Shown: piece by piece, positions 44,581 through 56,163 of the stretch
Layout of the letters: the number at the start of each line of letters is the position of its first letter
Position numbering within the stretch: the first letter of the stretch is position 1
From: Plazaster borealis
Taxonomy: Eukaryota; Echinodermata; Asteroidea; Forcipulatida; Labidiasteridae
NCBI GenBank assembly: GCA_021014325.1
Contig: JAJGQC010000703.1
Coordinates: forward strand, 1-64,000
Direction of reading: 5' to 3'
Length of the DNA: 64,000 bases
Translations under genes and position numbers: made by a program
The notes under the pieces: generated by a model
Told to the model about the DNA's origin: nothing
Databases searched by the model: none
The model's input: the letters and a program-made list of their open reading frames with translations, nothing else

Positions 44581-44734
44581 ACTGTAGCCTCAATGTGAAT
44601 CAGTCTCAACTTGATGTTGTGAAACAAATGAACTCAATGATTTCCTGCTCCATTCCATTTTAGTTTTATTGATCTATTTCAATAATCAAGAGTCCAACTG
44701 TCAAAGAGCATTTATAACTGAATAAAACAAACTT

Positions 44735-45535
44735 TAAAAGCACAGAAGTAAACCATTTACATTATTATAGACATTTATTAAACTTTACATAAAAATTCTA
44801 CTACAGAGACTATGAGTTAGTTCAGCTGATTATGAATGGGACAGGAATTTTTTTTATAACATTGCTCGTATTCACAGTTTAATAATAATATAGGTTTCTC
44901 TGTCAATTTCGACAAATGAGCGGCCAATTTAACCACTGCGCCGTTCTATTTCGCGCGAATTGAATGCTGCTGAAAAGGGTCACTGATTTCGTTTTATGAC
45001 TAGTCAAATGTACTGTTGCGCCATTCGATTTAACAAAATAATCATTCAATTTTAAAACAATTCAAAAAGGCAGCATTCAAATTCGCATGAGCTTTTTGAG
45101 GCCTGTGTTTAGTCATTCAAATTCATTTTTGGGCAGTCATTTCTGGAATTTGTGCAATCTAAAAAAACGTTCTGTTAAACTTTGGTTTCCTTTTGAATGT
45201 TAAAGGCATGAATACGGTTTACTTATTGGCACTTGAGTCACTTTGCCGATGTACTTCGAAGACAAGCTGCTACATTTTTAAACGCATATTTATATAAATG
45301 GCACCCAAATAATAAAAAAGGAAAAAAATAAACAAACCCCCAATAAAAAAACAAAACAAAATAAGGTCTTGCTCATTTAACCGATAAACACTCCCCCCCC
45401 CCCCCCCCCCGAGAAAAACAGAAACAAATAAATTAAATATTCTTTATCCCCGATGCAAATTTAACATCTATTATATCGTTGCGGTACCCGCTGCCAAAAC
45501 ATAGGATTCGAACTGCCTCTAGCTACCGGGCAATC
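44735..45535. other. No gene recognised
   Basis: AT-rich DNA, with a C-run at 45391-45410. 44920-45100 holds degenerate inverted pieces around ATTCAAATTCGC/GCGCGAATTGAAT, perhaps an old MITE, without clear ends. Confidence 0.4.
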
Positions 45536-45658
45536 TCGGTAGTCTAGTTGGTAAGACACTGCTCTAGAATGCAAGGGTCGTGGGTTCGAATCCCACCCGA
45601 GTAATATGCCTGTAATATTTTTTCACAGGACTCGGGAAAGTACTGAGTATACAGTGCT
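45536..45658 (+). mobile_element. tRNA-derived SINE (family C, best copy)
   Basis: GGTAGTCTAGTTGGTAAGAC (A box region), GGGTTCGAATCCC (perfect B box), then ACCCGAGTAATATGCCTG and CACAGGACTCGGGAAAGTAC. The body resembles a tRNA but the tail is shared with the copies at 33331 and 9310, so it is a SINE rather than a tRNA gene. Confidence 0.75.
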
Positions 45659-46073
45659 AACAAACATCGGTGTATGGGTAAAAACCAAAAATAAATATTA
45701 AAACCTATAATAAAAATAGGCACACGATCTATTTGAAACTATTAGGTTAAATTTAGATACAGACTGTCAATTTGATCAATGGCTCTTATACCTCATACAA
45801 TTCTTTTTTCTTTGATTTCTGTTTACAGATTCATTAAGATGATATGGAGCAGCAGTTTCCTCACAAGAGATGCACCAGGGCTGTGATGAGAACACTTGGC
45901 TTGCATTCTTCATCATGACTTCAAACACCTCCTCATCTCTCTACTTCAAGCTTCTTGTACCTCAACTTTGTAAATTATTCATCACTAGGATATTAAGGTA
46001 GGTTTGTTGTGTTGTTTATGAATTGTAAAAAGGCCTGTTTACATACACTTTGACCTCATCATCATGATACTTA

Positions 46074-46280
46074 GGGCCTTGTCACACTTATAGTCAATTT
46101 TACAGGCAACTTTGACGCAACTGTTAACTGCAGTGGTGCACAGAAACGAAACACTTTGATATCACAGTACTTTTTGAACATGGTCTCACTACCCCCAAGA
46201 CAAATACAGATGGGAATATTTTTCTTATTTGAGATTGCCTGGAACTGGTTGCCTGTAAATTGCCTCATGGGACATGGCCC
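46074..46280. mobile_element. 207 bp PIF/Harbinger-like MITE
   Basis: TTA flanks both sides (46071-46073 and 46281-46283). The ends GGGCCTTGTCACACTTATAG and (inverse) GGGCCATGTCCCATGAGGCA are inverted, and the next block CAATTTACAGGCAACT is mirrored too. A TTA target and GGGCC ends fit PIF/Harbinger. No coding region. Confidence 0.75.
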
Positions 46281-46283
46281 TTA

Positions 46284-47160
46284 TGCACTTATCAATTGTA
46301 GTCCAGGCCCTGGGGACCTGGGACTTTGTACGAAGTAGCTGGGACATAAACGGGATGTGCAAAAACCATGCCGTGCTAGTCAGACTATCGGGATTTGGCT
46401 GAGGTTGTACCATTTTGTTGCCCTGCCCTACCGAACAATAGCGGTGACTTTGTCAAATTGTATTACTATTAGCCATGCTCCACATGCCGGTGCGGGTTAT
46501 AGCCAGGGATGTACAAAGCAAGTCCTCGCCCAGCGGGGCAGTAGCGAGACATGGGCGTGACTATCACCTAGGACCAATTTTACATCCCCGGCCATGTCCC
46601 CACACTTCCTCTGAAAATGTTTTACCATCAAAATAAATAGTGCAAAGAAAGCAATGAGGTAAATTTGGTGACGTCTTATATGATGTAAACAGACCTTTAC
46701 TTACAGTCCAGTTATTGCGACTGTTGATGTAAGGTACAAGTACATATCGATTGGTGCTGGCAGAAGAATTTTTAAAGCTTCTTATATGCCATTTTGACGG
46801 CAAAGCTTAGAACAACAATCATCTCAGCAGAAAGCAACCAATGCATAATGACCACATTTTGTATACTAATGCTAAACTGTAATATAAATGTGTGTTCCTT
46901 GAATTACTAAAACTTAGTCATAATATGTGTCTTAATTCATTCTCTTGGAGAGTGTAACTTTCCTACAAAGACTAATAGGCCTACATGTTTGGGTTTATCA
47001 AACTCTGCAGCTCAACTTTTCAAAGCGCTAATTAAAATTAATTGCTGAGGAGTTTCTGCCAGGCAAACTTTTCCTGAAGTCCTCTGCCAGCACACATCAA
47101 TAATAATGGAAAGACAATTAATTAGTGTATGTATTATACAATCATGAATCAATGTGATGA
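46284..47160. other. No gene recognised
   Basis: 46300-46620 has patches of mirrored CCAGG/CCTGG sequence that may be a decayed inverted-repeat element. The rest is AT-rich without exons. Confidence 0.35.
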
Positions 47161-47164
47161 TTAA

Positions 47165-47541
47165 AGGGACTGTATACGTTTGGTAATTACTCATAAAATT
47201 AATGGCAATAAAAACATACTTGATAAGACCTATAGCAGCTTCTGATAATACAGCACTTTGAGAAACATTTCACTTTGAAGTAATGTGGCTATGAAAAAGT
47301 AATGTGGCTATGAAAAATATATAGGCCCTATCAGTTTTTATCCAAAATAAATTTGAATCTGAGAACGCTTCTCAGATTTTTCCTCCTGCGAGGCAAAACT
47401 GCTCCAGATTTTCGCAAAACACTGTATCTCAAAACGCTACCACCTTTGAAATGAAATTTTCACAGGTTGGTTTTATGGTGTATCTACAACTATATAGGAT
47501 TGAAACAATTGGGTTCCAATTACCAAACGTATACAATCCTT
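47165..47541. mobile_element. TTAA MITE family 1 relative, complete copy
   Basis: TTAA occurs at 47161-47164 and 47542-47545. The ends AGGGACTGTATACGTTTGGT and (inverse) AGGATTGTATACGTTTGGTA are inverted. The centre has the palindromic AGAACGCTTCTCAGAT block, and 47280-47320 contains a small direct duplication of AGTAATGTGGCTATGAAAAA. Confidence 0.85.
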
Positions 47542-47849
47542 TTAATTGGCTCACAGGTATGACAGTGTGACACAGCTTAAGAGAAAATCACATAGTTCCT
47601 CTAGTTTAGATAAACACACCATCTCAGCTCAATCGTAAAAAATAGGAGGAAATTAGTAAACAATGAATAACATTATATTTTCAGTCCTAAGATTTTGTAC
47701 CATTCATGCTTATTTCATTGGCACTTCTAAAGAAGAAGTTTAGTGTGAGGAACAATTGTATCAATTGGTGGTATCAAGTTAACAATTTCAGATTATGTCA
47801 AGTATAGTCAACCACAAGGGAGACTGACAGGGTAAATTTGAAATAATGT

Positions 47850-47995
47850 GGGGTTGAACGAAGACAAATTTACCAGAGCGGGATTTGAACCAACAACCTC
47901 CGGATTAGCGTGTCGCCTCTCTACCAAATGAGCTATCTAGCCCTATGTTGGCGATCTCCGTATGTCAATTGTCAACATGTTTGTTCGGGGTACCT
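47850..47995 (-). mobile_element. tRNA-derived SINE (family B)
   Basis: The minus strand reads GGAGATCGCCAACATAGGGC (leader), TAGATAGCTCATTTGGTAGA (A box region), GGTTCAAATCCCGC (B box), and a tail with TTCGTTCAACCCC. It matches 5370-5515 and 62258-62374. Confidence 0.78.
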
Positions 47996-48536
47996 GTTCT
48001 TTTTTCAACCCCAAATGATTTCAGATTATAAGACGATCAGTCTTTTTGATCATCAGTAAGCTTGTTTCCTATACATACGCATGCTTATTGCTTATTTTGT
48101 AACATCAGCAGAGATCAGAGACTGTGAATGTATTATTTAGTAATCTTAAACTAAAATTGAATGATCACCAGTGTCAAGTTGTTCGAACACCATTGTTTTT
48201 TGAAGAGTAAATTCATTCCCATCCTCCTATTTCAGTCAATACACCAAACAACCAACTTTGAAATTGATAAAAATAGGTGGTTGAATTTTAGTGAAAACGC
48301 TTTCATATCGGGCTTATATTGATTGTGGCAATCAACTTACAAGCAAGAATGATTAGTAGGGTCTTCAAATGGTATTGCTCGACTATATTCAATTTTTCAG
48401 ACATTATTAATTATCTGAAACTTAATACTCAGTGAACTTTCAGATTGCAACGCATCAGTTTTTGTCGTTGATGACTGCCATTTAAAATCTTACAGTGTCC
48501 TTGTCTTGGGGTGTTTGCTGTATGGAGAAGTGTTGG

Positions 48537-48828
48537 CCAGGGTCCAATTTTTGTAGAGCTGCTTAACGGATGATTTTGTGCTTATTGCGCGAATTTCCAT
48601 TTCATACAGCGCTGCAACCGTAAGCACACAAAAGGGCATGCTAACCTTCCGGTGCTTACTGTATGAAAATGGATGACGAAACAATGCAAATCCATGGAGA
48701 ACACGCTAGCTGGCCCCCTAATTTTCTTGCTAACCTATGAAATACACATACGCTTTAGCAAATTTTCTGCTATTGTAAGCACTGAAATTTGCTAGCCGTT
48801 ACATGCGCGCTATGAAATTGGCCCCTGG
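48537..48828. mobile_element. MITE, CCAGGGGCCAATTTCATAG ends (best copy)
   Basis: The left end CCAGGGTCCAATTTTTGTAG and right end (inverse CCAGGGGCCAATTTCATAGC) are inverted. Internal blocks TTAGCAAATTTTCTGCT and TGCTAACCT mirror one another. It defines the family also seen at 128-524 and near 1674. Confidence 0.75.
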
Positions 48829-48829
48829 A

Positions 48830-49670
48830 AATGTTGAGTTAAGAAGTTAGATCTCATAGTTTAAAATTAGTGGCGTAACCAGAGGGGACCTTTCCTCAAA
48901 ATGAGAAAATATTGCACAAATGAATGATTCGATACTTTAGATATTCTCCCAGATTATGTCTTTGCCACCTCCCCAAATCACTGGTACATCACTGTTTATA
49001 GTTTACACAACTTGGCTACTTATTTTGTCTGTGATAATTGTGATGTTGCTGGATCTTGTCAATTAATCAGATAGAATTCTATCGGTGAAGTTTTAGATGT
49101 TCAAAGATTATAATTAGTGAATCTAAAATGCTCAGGAAATGTTATCTTTCAGACGAGTCAAACGGCAGCCGTCATTGTCTAGTTCCCAGTCTCTAAGTAC
49201 TGATACAGCTATAGTCTCAGTGATGAGCGCCTGACTATTTTCCTTTATTATTTGTTGGGAAATGTATAAAACATGTGTTCGTTTTCAGAGTTTTTATGTT
49301 GAAATGACTTGTTTTTAAGAGATAAAAACGTAAGTTGTATGACTTGTCTTCGAATTGGTGGATTTTAAGTCACGAAGTCGCCAAAATGTTTCATGATGTA
49401 CCAAAATGCGTAACTTGTTTTACTCTGTTATTGTTATGTAGCACCTTTGTACATAAACATTGTTTAACACAATTAAACCACATTTAAAGGCCGTTTTTCG
49501 AGTTATATAGTACTTTTAAGTTCAATCTTTTGGAGAATAATTTGATTTTATGTATTAGATCGGTGTACGCAGTGTGAAGACGTTTAGCAGTATTTTAAGG
49601 GCGTTTTAATGATTCAAATTTAGGAATTTCATGACTTTTTGCGTTATTTAATTTTTTTACCAGTTTGGGA
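48830..49670. other. No gene recognised
   Basis: AT-rich DNA without clear exons, RNA genes or element ends. Confidence 0.4.
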
Positions 49671-49985
49671 AAAAATTAACGAGCGTACGTTTCAAGCGAT
49701 TTTAAAAATTGAAAGACCAAAAAGTATTTTTAGAAAAATTTTTCATAAACGAAAATGAAATAAATTAACGAGCGTACGTTTCAGGCGATTTTAAAAATTG
49801 AAAGACCGTAAAATTTCCTTTTTTGGAATATTTTGATGATTTTTTTTTTTTTTTTTTAAATTAAAAAAAAATATTTGCCTTCCCCCTTTCTTCCTATCTT
49901 CCCTTCACCACCTCCTCCACCTATCCTCTCGGTGTCGTCCCTCCTCCACCTATCCTCTCGGTGTCGTCCCCTCGCCTCCGACTTA
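49670..49985 (+). repeat. Two short direct duplications
   Basis: AATTAACGAGCGTACGTTTC and the next about 30 bases occur at 49675 and 49764. Further right, CTCCTCCACCTATCCTCTCG plus GTGTCGTCC occurs twice in tandem (about 49911-49970). A T-run separates them. Confidence 0.8.
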
Positions 49986-50063
49986 CCTTGTTAGCGTCTC
50001 CTCCTCGTGCGCCGTTCACCTGTAACAACCTTTATTTCACTTACCTTTATTTCACTTACCTTG

Positions 50064-50140
50064 TCTCTGCCGGGACTCGAACCACTTACCTTGACTTCAC
50101 GTTCCCGTGGCCTTATCCGCTCGGCCACCGCTAGTCTGTG
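50064..50140 (-). ncRNA. tRNA-Ser/Leu-like pseudogene or SINE head
   Basis: The minus strand reads GCGGTGGCCGAGCGGATAAG (A box) and GGTTCGAGTCCCGGCAGAGA (B box) at tRNA-like spacing. The acceptor halves (CTAGCGG and CAGAGAC) do not pair and the anticodon arm is unclear. It is therefore not a functional tRNA as it stands. Confidence 0.5.
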
Positions 50141-50184
50141 CTAAATCATTCGTTGTGAACTTGATGAATATTAGAACCACGTGT

Positions 50185-50310
50185 TGTGTACAGTAACGTA
50201 CAGTATTATAACGTACAGTAACGTATGTCTAACGTACAGTAACGTATGTCTAACGTACAGTAACGTATCTCTAACGTACAGTAACGTATGTCTAACGTAT
50301 GTCTAACGCA
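50185..50310 (+). repeat. 21 bp TAACGTACAGTAACGTATGTC repeat
   Basis: Four to six imperfect head-to-tail units built on AACGTACAGTAACGTATGTC, itself made of two related halves (ACGTACAGT / ACGTATGTC). Confidence 0.88.
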
Positions 50311-51039
50311 TGTACAAATATTATAGTGGCCATTATAAAATAAAATTGTGTTTCGTGTTTTGATAAGATGAAAACGGGTTTTTAATAAAAGTGTTTGCTG
50401 TTTTTGATGAGATAAAAAAACGTTTTTGCCAATATTATTTAAGGAGTCTGATTTAGTATCATAAAGTTTACCCTTTCATAGCCCTTAATCAAGCCCAACC
50501 ATTTTGACCGACCATTGTAATTTATTTCTAAAAACAAAGACAACATTTAAGCAAGAACACATGGTGCAAGTATATTAAATTCTTACTCTCACATTTTTAT
50601 TGAAACATAAATAATACTTTATTTCTTATAATATAAGGCACATTCTAATACAAATTATTTGTCAAAATATGCAACAACAATTTTAATACTCTGAGACAAA
50701 TTATTTTAAAAGCTGAAATAAACTAAGAGATTAAACTCCAAAATAAAATATTTTAATAAGACAATCTAACAAGGATGGCTCATTATATTACCATAGAGAG
50801 GTCAGAGAGTTTTTTCCTTCCAGCCTCGTTTTGGTTACATGACATTGATTAACAGAAAAACAAGATGGCTCTACCTTACTCGGCTGATGAATACTCACAA
50901 CAAAAGTGAAATCAATAAAAGACCATCAATTTAGACAAATTGTTGAAAATATCTCTTTCCTCTCGGTAGTGTGTCATGCCTTACAATCTTAACTTAAATC
51001 CTCAGATTTCTAATTCTACAAAAATTTGTGTTTAAGGTA

Positions 51040-51385
51040 TTATACAGGATTGGTAGAGCTGACAAAATAGTTGCAGACAATTTGAATATTTTGTGAGATC
51101 AACCATATACATGAAATAACAAACCTGTGAAAATATGGGATTAATCCGCTGTGTGAGTCAGAAGAAAGTGTTTTTTAAAACGTGCATAATTTTCATCATG
51201 TAAACACATTGTCCTTAATTTGTTGTAACAACCAAAATCAGCTGTTGCAGATTTTTTTGTAGGTTTTCAAATTTTTCTAAAATATAACTTTATTTCAGAG
51301 GGAAATATTTTACAGAAAAAAATTGTTCCATTATGAGCTTCAAATAATCAGTAAGCTTTCAGACTAAAAAGTTTTTTTTTATCCC
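51040..51385. mobile_element. Possible divergent TTAA-type MITE
   Basis: The left side TTTAAGGTATTATACAGGAT and the block AAATAACAAACCTGTGAAAA match family 1 interiors. The right end is not defined. The flanking DNA (50310-51865) holds no recognisable gene. Confidence 0.35.
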
Positions 51386-51869
51386 GCCCAATTCTGTAAA
51401 ATACCATCAACATCCAGTTTATTGAAAGATAACAAAAAGAAATATCATAAGTAATCAAAATACAATTGTTTTGGTGTCAAATAATGACCAACCTTAGTTC
51501 TCAAGCAATCAACCTGTGAACATTTCAACACTAAGGCCAAATAAAATAAAAAACATGTTTAGCGTCCTGCCTTGTTGAAAAAAGGAAGGAGGAGGGCCTT
51601 TTTTTTTCTTTTTCTTTTTTCAAAATGGCCGCCAGACATGTTTTTCGAGACAACCGGCAGGGCTATTTTTCAAGATGGTGGCCAGCTTTTTTCGCTGTGC
51701 TAAAGTCAAAAATACGATCTTATTTATTAAAAAAAAAATTAAAAACCGTCAGGGATAATAAAAACTTATCATTTTTTTCTTTCAAAAAAAAAGAAGAAAA
51801 AAAAAGAAAGGAGGCGGCCTCTAAAAGGAAGCGGGCGGACGCTTAAACATGTTTTTTTATTTTTTGGCC

Positions 51870-53375
51870 TAATTGATGGTCACAGTTGGGCCAAAAGATA
51901 TTCATGTTTCCTGTTACTTTTACACTGAAAAATGGGTAGTCAAAATGTTTTATTTTGAGAGTTAAGCTAAACAAAAATAAAGTCATGTTTCCAAATACAC
52001 TGACAACGAAAATGGCTAGATAGGTCACGTTGGCAACATGTTTTGGGTTTTTTTACAGTTTGGCCAAAAAAAGATACGTCATGTTTCCTATTACACCGGG
52101 AAAGAGGTAGGTACTGTAAGGGGCCATTCAGAATAGTCAATGTTAAAACATTTCAATAATTTTCAAGTTGTGGGTGGGTGGGTTAAAGAAATAACTGAAA
52201 ATCGAAATTCAGTTCTAATTTTAAAAACAATATTAACAATTGAAAAAGAAGAAGAAAATACCCAGCTGGCCAAGATCGCCATCAGTCCTGACTAAATACA
52301 AAGTCCCTTTTTTAAGCAAGGAAAAGCCATTGAAAACGACTGATGTTGGAGACCTTTGATCTAAAATATGTGGTTCACTTGAGGCATTTCTTTGTCCTTC
52401 AGTGTATAGATTATATTATGAAGCCATTCAATATTTAAAAATCTAATTTTTTTAACATTGACTATTCTGAATGGCCCCTTAGAGGTGGGCAACATGTTTT
52501 TTATTCACAGTTGGGCCAAACAAAGAGATAGCTACATTTCCTATTACACCAAAAAAGAGGGGTATGGTAAAGAAAGGTTGGCCACTTTATATTTTTTTTC
52601 TTCAGTTGGGCCAAACAAATATATAATCATGTTTGCAATTACACTGAATATGGGTAACAGGTGGGCACCATCTTTTTTTTAACAGTTGGGCCAAACAAAA
52701 CAAATTCATGTTTCCCATTACACTGAAAAAATGGGTTGGTAGGTAGGTGGGCACTGTTTTTTTACTGACAGTTGGGCCAAATAAAAAGATAGCAATGTTT
52801 CCATTACACTGAAAAAATAGGTTAGTACACAGGTGGTCAACATCTCTTTTTCTTTGTTTTCAAAGTTTGGCCAAATAAAAAGATAGTCATGTCTACCATA
52901 ACACTGAAAAATGGGGAGCTAGGTGGGTGGGCAACATGTTTTTTTCCACAGTTGGGCCAAACAAAAAGGTAGCCATGTTTCCTATAATACACTAATTGAA
53001 TAGATTGGCCAAACAAAAATAAAGTCATGTTTTCCATTACACTGAACACAAAATGGGTAAGAAGGTAGGTGGCAACATGTTTTTTACTCACATTTGGGCC
53101 AAACAAATAGCCATATTTTCTATTACACTGAAAAAAAATGGGTAAGTACAACAGGTGGGCAACATCTTCTTTTTTCATCAAAGTTTGGCCAAACAAAAAG
53201 ATAGTCATGTGTCATGTTTCCTCTAACACTGAAAAAAGGTCGAGTATAACAGTTGGAGAAAAAATTGGGTAGGTAAGTGGCCAACATAATTGTTTTCACA
53301 GTGAGTTGGGCCAAACAAAATGATTGTCTTGTTTCCTATCACACTGGAAAAAGTAGGAGGGTAGGTAAGCTTATA
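51870..53375 (+). repeat. 75-95 bp tandem array (CAGTTGGGCCAAAC units)
   Basis: About 12 units carry CAGTTGGGCCAAACAAA (near 51887, 52054, 52508, 52601, 52682, 52770, 52864, 52949, 53005, 53092, 53182 and 53303). Each is followed by CATGTTTCCTATTACACTGA and GGTAGGTGGGCAACATG-like blocks. Units vary in length. The array is split by a MITE at 52119-52479. Confidence 0.88.
52119..52479. mobile_element. 361 bp MITE with TA target, inside the array
   Basis: A perfect 30 bp inverted repeat at both ends begins AGGGGCCATTCAGAATAGTC. TA occurs at 52117-52118 and 52480-52481. Removing the element rejoins a normal array unit (GGTAGGTACTGTAGAGGTGG). TA duplication fits Tc1/mariner-type mobilisation. Confidence 0.9.
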
Positions 53376-53934
53376 TTGTTGCCATAGTTTGTGTTAAAAA
53401 TATAAGGGTCGACGGATGCTTGATTTTCTAGTATGGGAGGTTGGATGGTGAAACAGACATTTTTTTGGGGGCTTTGGTGAAACTTGTTTATGTTTTGTCA
53501 GGCAGTGTTCATATAGGCTTTTTTCAATTGCAGCAATCAAAATAAGCAATGGCATTTTTTTTTTTTTTTTTAGGAGGTCTTCACAGTGTAAAACATGTAT
53601 AATTCACATAAAAATCTAAAAATAAAATTAAAATATGTCAGTGGAATCCACAGAGGTATATCCAAGTGACCATTAAGTGACACCCCCAAAAACAAAGCAG
53701 GTTTCTAATACTCAGCCTTGATTTCATTCTTTCAGTCCATTCAGGCAGAGGGTCTCTCCCAACTCGGTTTCCTAAAATGCAAGGAGAGAAGAAGATTTTT
53801 TACATCAGTTATACTCCAGAAGATGACCCAATAGTACTGGTCAAAGTACAAACCAGCTCTTCTCAGAACCACTAGGCTACTCAAACAAAACTGTTCCAAA
53901 AACCTGTTGTTCCAAACCCCCATGATGTACATGC

Positions 53935-54352
53935 TAGGTTAGGTTAGGTTAGGTTAGGATTAGGTCAGGTAATGGTAAGGGTAAGGGTAAGGGTTAGGTT
54001 AGGGTTAGGTTAGGTTAGGTTAGGTTAGGTTTGAAGAAGGGCTAGGTTAGGCCAGGCCAGGCCAGGCCAGGCCAGGCCAGGCCAGGCTAGGCCAGGCCAG
54101 GCCAGGCCAGGCCAGGCCAGGCCAGGCCAGGCCAGGCCAGGCCAGGCCAGGCCAGGCCAGGCTAGGTTAGGCTAGGGCCAGGCCAGGCTGAGGGCAGGGT
54201 TAGGTCTGCTAGGTTAGGCTAGGGTCAGGGTTAGGCTAGGCTAGGGCCAGGCCAGGCTAGGCTAGGGTTAAGGTCAGGTCAGGCTAGGTTAGGGTTAGGT
54301 TAGGTTAGGTTGGGGTTAAGGATAGGTCTAGGGTTAGTAATAAGGTTAGCTT
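53935..54352 (+). repeat. GGTTA / GGCCA pentamer satellite
   Basis: The start and end consist of GGTTA pentamers with interspersed AGGGTTAGG. The middle (54048-54165) is an almost pure GGCCA pentamer run. GGTTA reads TTAGG, close to telomere repeats, but the regular unit is five bases, not the six of TTAGGG. Confidence 0.9.
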
Positions 54353-54529
54353 AGGATTAGGAATATACGGGTGTCAGAACATGCGTGTCAGAACAGGAAA
54401 AGGTATGTAACCATGACCCCTACCTTTGAAGTGTGTATTTTTTCCCAAAACCATTTATTAGAGTTTTAGCTGATGATCGGGCGAGACACCATATATGATC
54501 ATAGGGGTGTCGGAGTATAGAGCAGTCAC

Positions 54530-54990
54530 CGGGTCATTGGTTTTGTCAACGTAATGCTGATTTATAGGCCAAATTATCAAGAAAGAAACAATAAAAGTCA
54601 CCCATGAAAGTTTCAGCTGAATATATTGTCTACTTGTAAGAAAACAGCAAAAAATGTCACAGTTATTTCCATCAAGAACCTCGAATCAATCCGTTTTTTA
54701 GCGAGGTGACAACGGGTACCAGCCGCATCTCTTTCCGCAGAGTTCACAAACAGACACCAGGGAAATTTGAATCTCCAAAAGTTTCTTCAAGGCGATGTTT
54801 GGAGATTCAAACTTTTCAACATACTTTTATTAAATTCTAATCAATGGGGGGGGGGGGCACTTCTGACCAAATAATTTTGCAGGATGCTTACTACCATTAC
54901 CATCTTTTAGAGGACTAACAAAATAATAGGCTTTCTGGTGGAAATTATACAGTTTGTTTTTCAAGGTCATCACCAAGTATGACCATACCT
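54530..54990. mobile_element. TTAA MITE family 2 (reverse copy)
   Basis: The right end GTATGACCATACCT is followed by TTAA at 54991. The interior matches the reverse of 6237-6752, including TTTTGTCAACGTAATGCTGA and TTTGAATCTCC blocks around a central palindrome near 54770-54820. The left terminus is degraded. Confidence 0.7.
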
Positions 54991-54999
54991 TTAAAGCTA

Positions 55000-55870
55000 G
55001 TATATCTGACTGATGAATTGTTTGGCTGTAAATCCATCCAACAGTAAATAAAAAAACACTGCCTTATTGTAGATATATACCATAAAATAAAATAAAAATC
55101 AAAAGATGGTAGCATTTTTGAGATATTGCCGAAAATTTGGAGCGGTTATGTCCGCCCAGGAAGAATAATCTGCAATAGACTGTGCAAGTCTCACTGTATC
55201 GGAACGAGAAAACACGCCAAACGAAGAACTTTTTTTTATAAAAATCAAATCTTTGTTTTAAATTATATCTAATGACAAACTCTGAACAACAAAAATACTC
55301 ATTACATTTTTACATAATCAGTTTTAGTTTTTATAATAAATACACAAATAATGTGTTAATTATTATTGAAACAAATTTAAAACTCTGGGACAAGGATGCT
55401 TATTTGATCTTAACTTTTCAGAAACCCTTATGCAGATTCGCAAAGGTCACACGGGCGTAAATTAACACTTGACGCAGTTTTTAGAGGACGCTGACGCCTC
55501 AACAATCATAGACTGCTATGAAAAGGCTTCGCGTTGCAATTACAGCATCTGGCGATTATCATCGCGCATCCAAAACAAGCGTTTATATAAGTTATGCGAT
55601 CGGAGGTGAGCACAAAGTTTTTTGCAGTAACCGGAAGCTGAGGTCAAGTTTAATTATCAGGTTTTCTTCGTTATATTGTTGAATTGATTTTACTTTCATA
55701 TTTTTTATAACTAAGTATTACATTCTTAACAACATATTTATTTTTCATGGTCATAAACCACGTTAAACTAAAATAATTGACAAAACAAAATCTTGCCTAC
55801 GTAAATCTCCATGTGGTTGGGACCACAATGGTCCCGGAAGTTCAAATATGCGCGAGACTTGCACAGTCTA
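55000..55870. other. No gene recognised
   Basis: AT-rich DNA. A repeated phrase about GACTGTGCAAGTCTC (55175) and its inverse GAGACTTGCACAGTC (55853-55869) bounds roughly 700 bp and may mark the ends of another inverted-repeat element. Confidence 0.35.
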
Positions 55871-55871
55871 T

Positions 55872-56087
55872 TGGAATACACAATCTGAGAAACGTTTCTG
55901 ACGCCTGAACACTTCTCAGATTCAATTTATTTTGGATAACAACTTATATCTTTTCCGTAAACACATTACTTCAAAGTGAAATGTTTCTCAAAATGCTTTA
56001 TACTATCAGAAGCTGCTGTACTTCTTACCAAGTAAGGTTTTATTGCCATTAATTTTATGAGTATAATTACCAAACGATACAGATCCT
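55872..56087 (-). mobile_element. TTAA MITE family 1 relative, right half
   Basis: It ends AATTACCAAACGATACAGATCC followed by TTAA (56088-56091). It is the inverse of the left half of 47165-47541. The other half is missing. Confidence 0.7.
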
Positions 56088-56163
56088 TTAACAAGCAAGT
56101 TCTAGAGTCTGAATAGCTTTGTCTGCTGCCACCTAGTGTCCTGAAAGTATCCATTGAACTTAC

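Noticed and set aside
41479..44663. Proline-rich repetitive proteins on both strands
   Set aside because: The 82 bp unit shifts frame each repeat, so all frames look open; no promoter, splice or consistent peptide.
45536..45610. Genuine tRNA gene with a perfect B box
   Set aside because: The sequence continues into a tail shared with two other SINE copies and the anticodon arm is ambiguous.
46071..46268. 65-codon minus-strand frame
   Set aside because: It lies entirely inside the 207 bp Harbinger-like MITE.
51625..51846. Lysine-rich 73-codon frame
   Set aside because: It is made of A-runs and low-complexity DNA; no homology features or splice context.
53935..54352. True telomere or chromosome end
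   Set aside because: The unit is mainly five bases and the block is flanked on both sides by ordinary genomic DNA.
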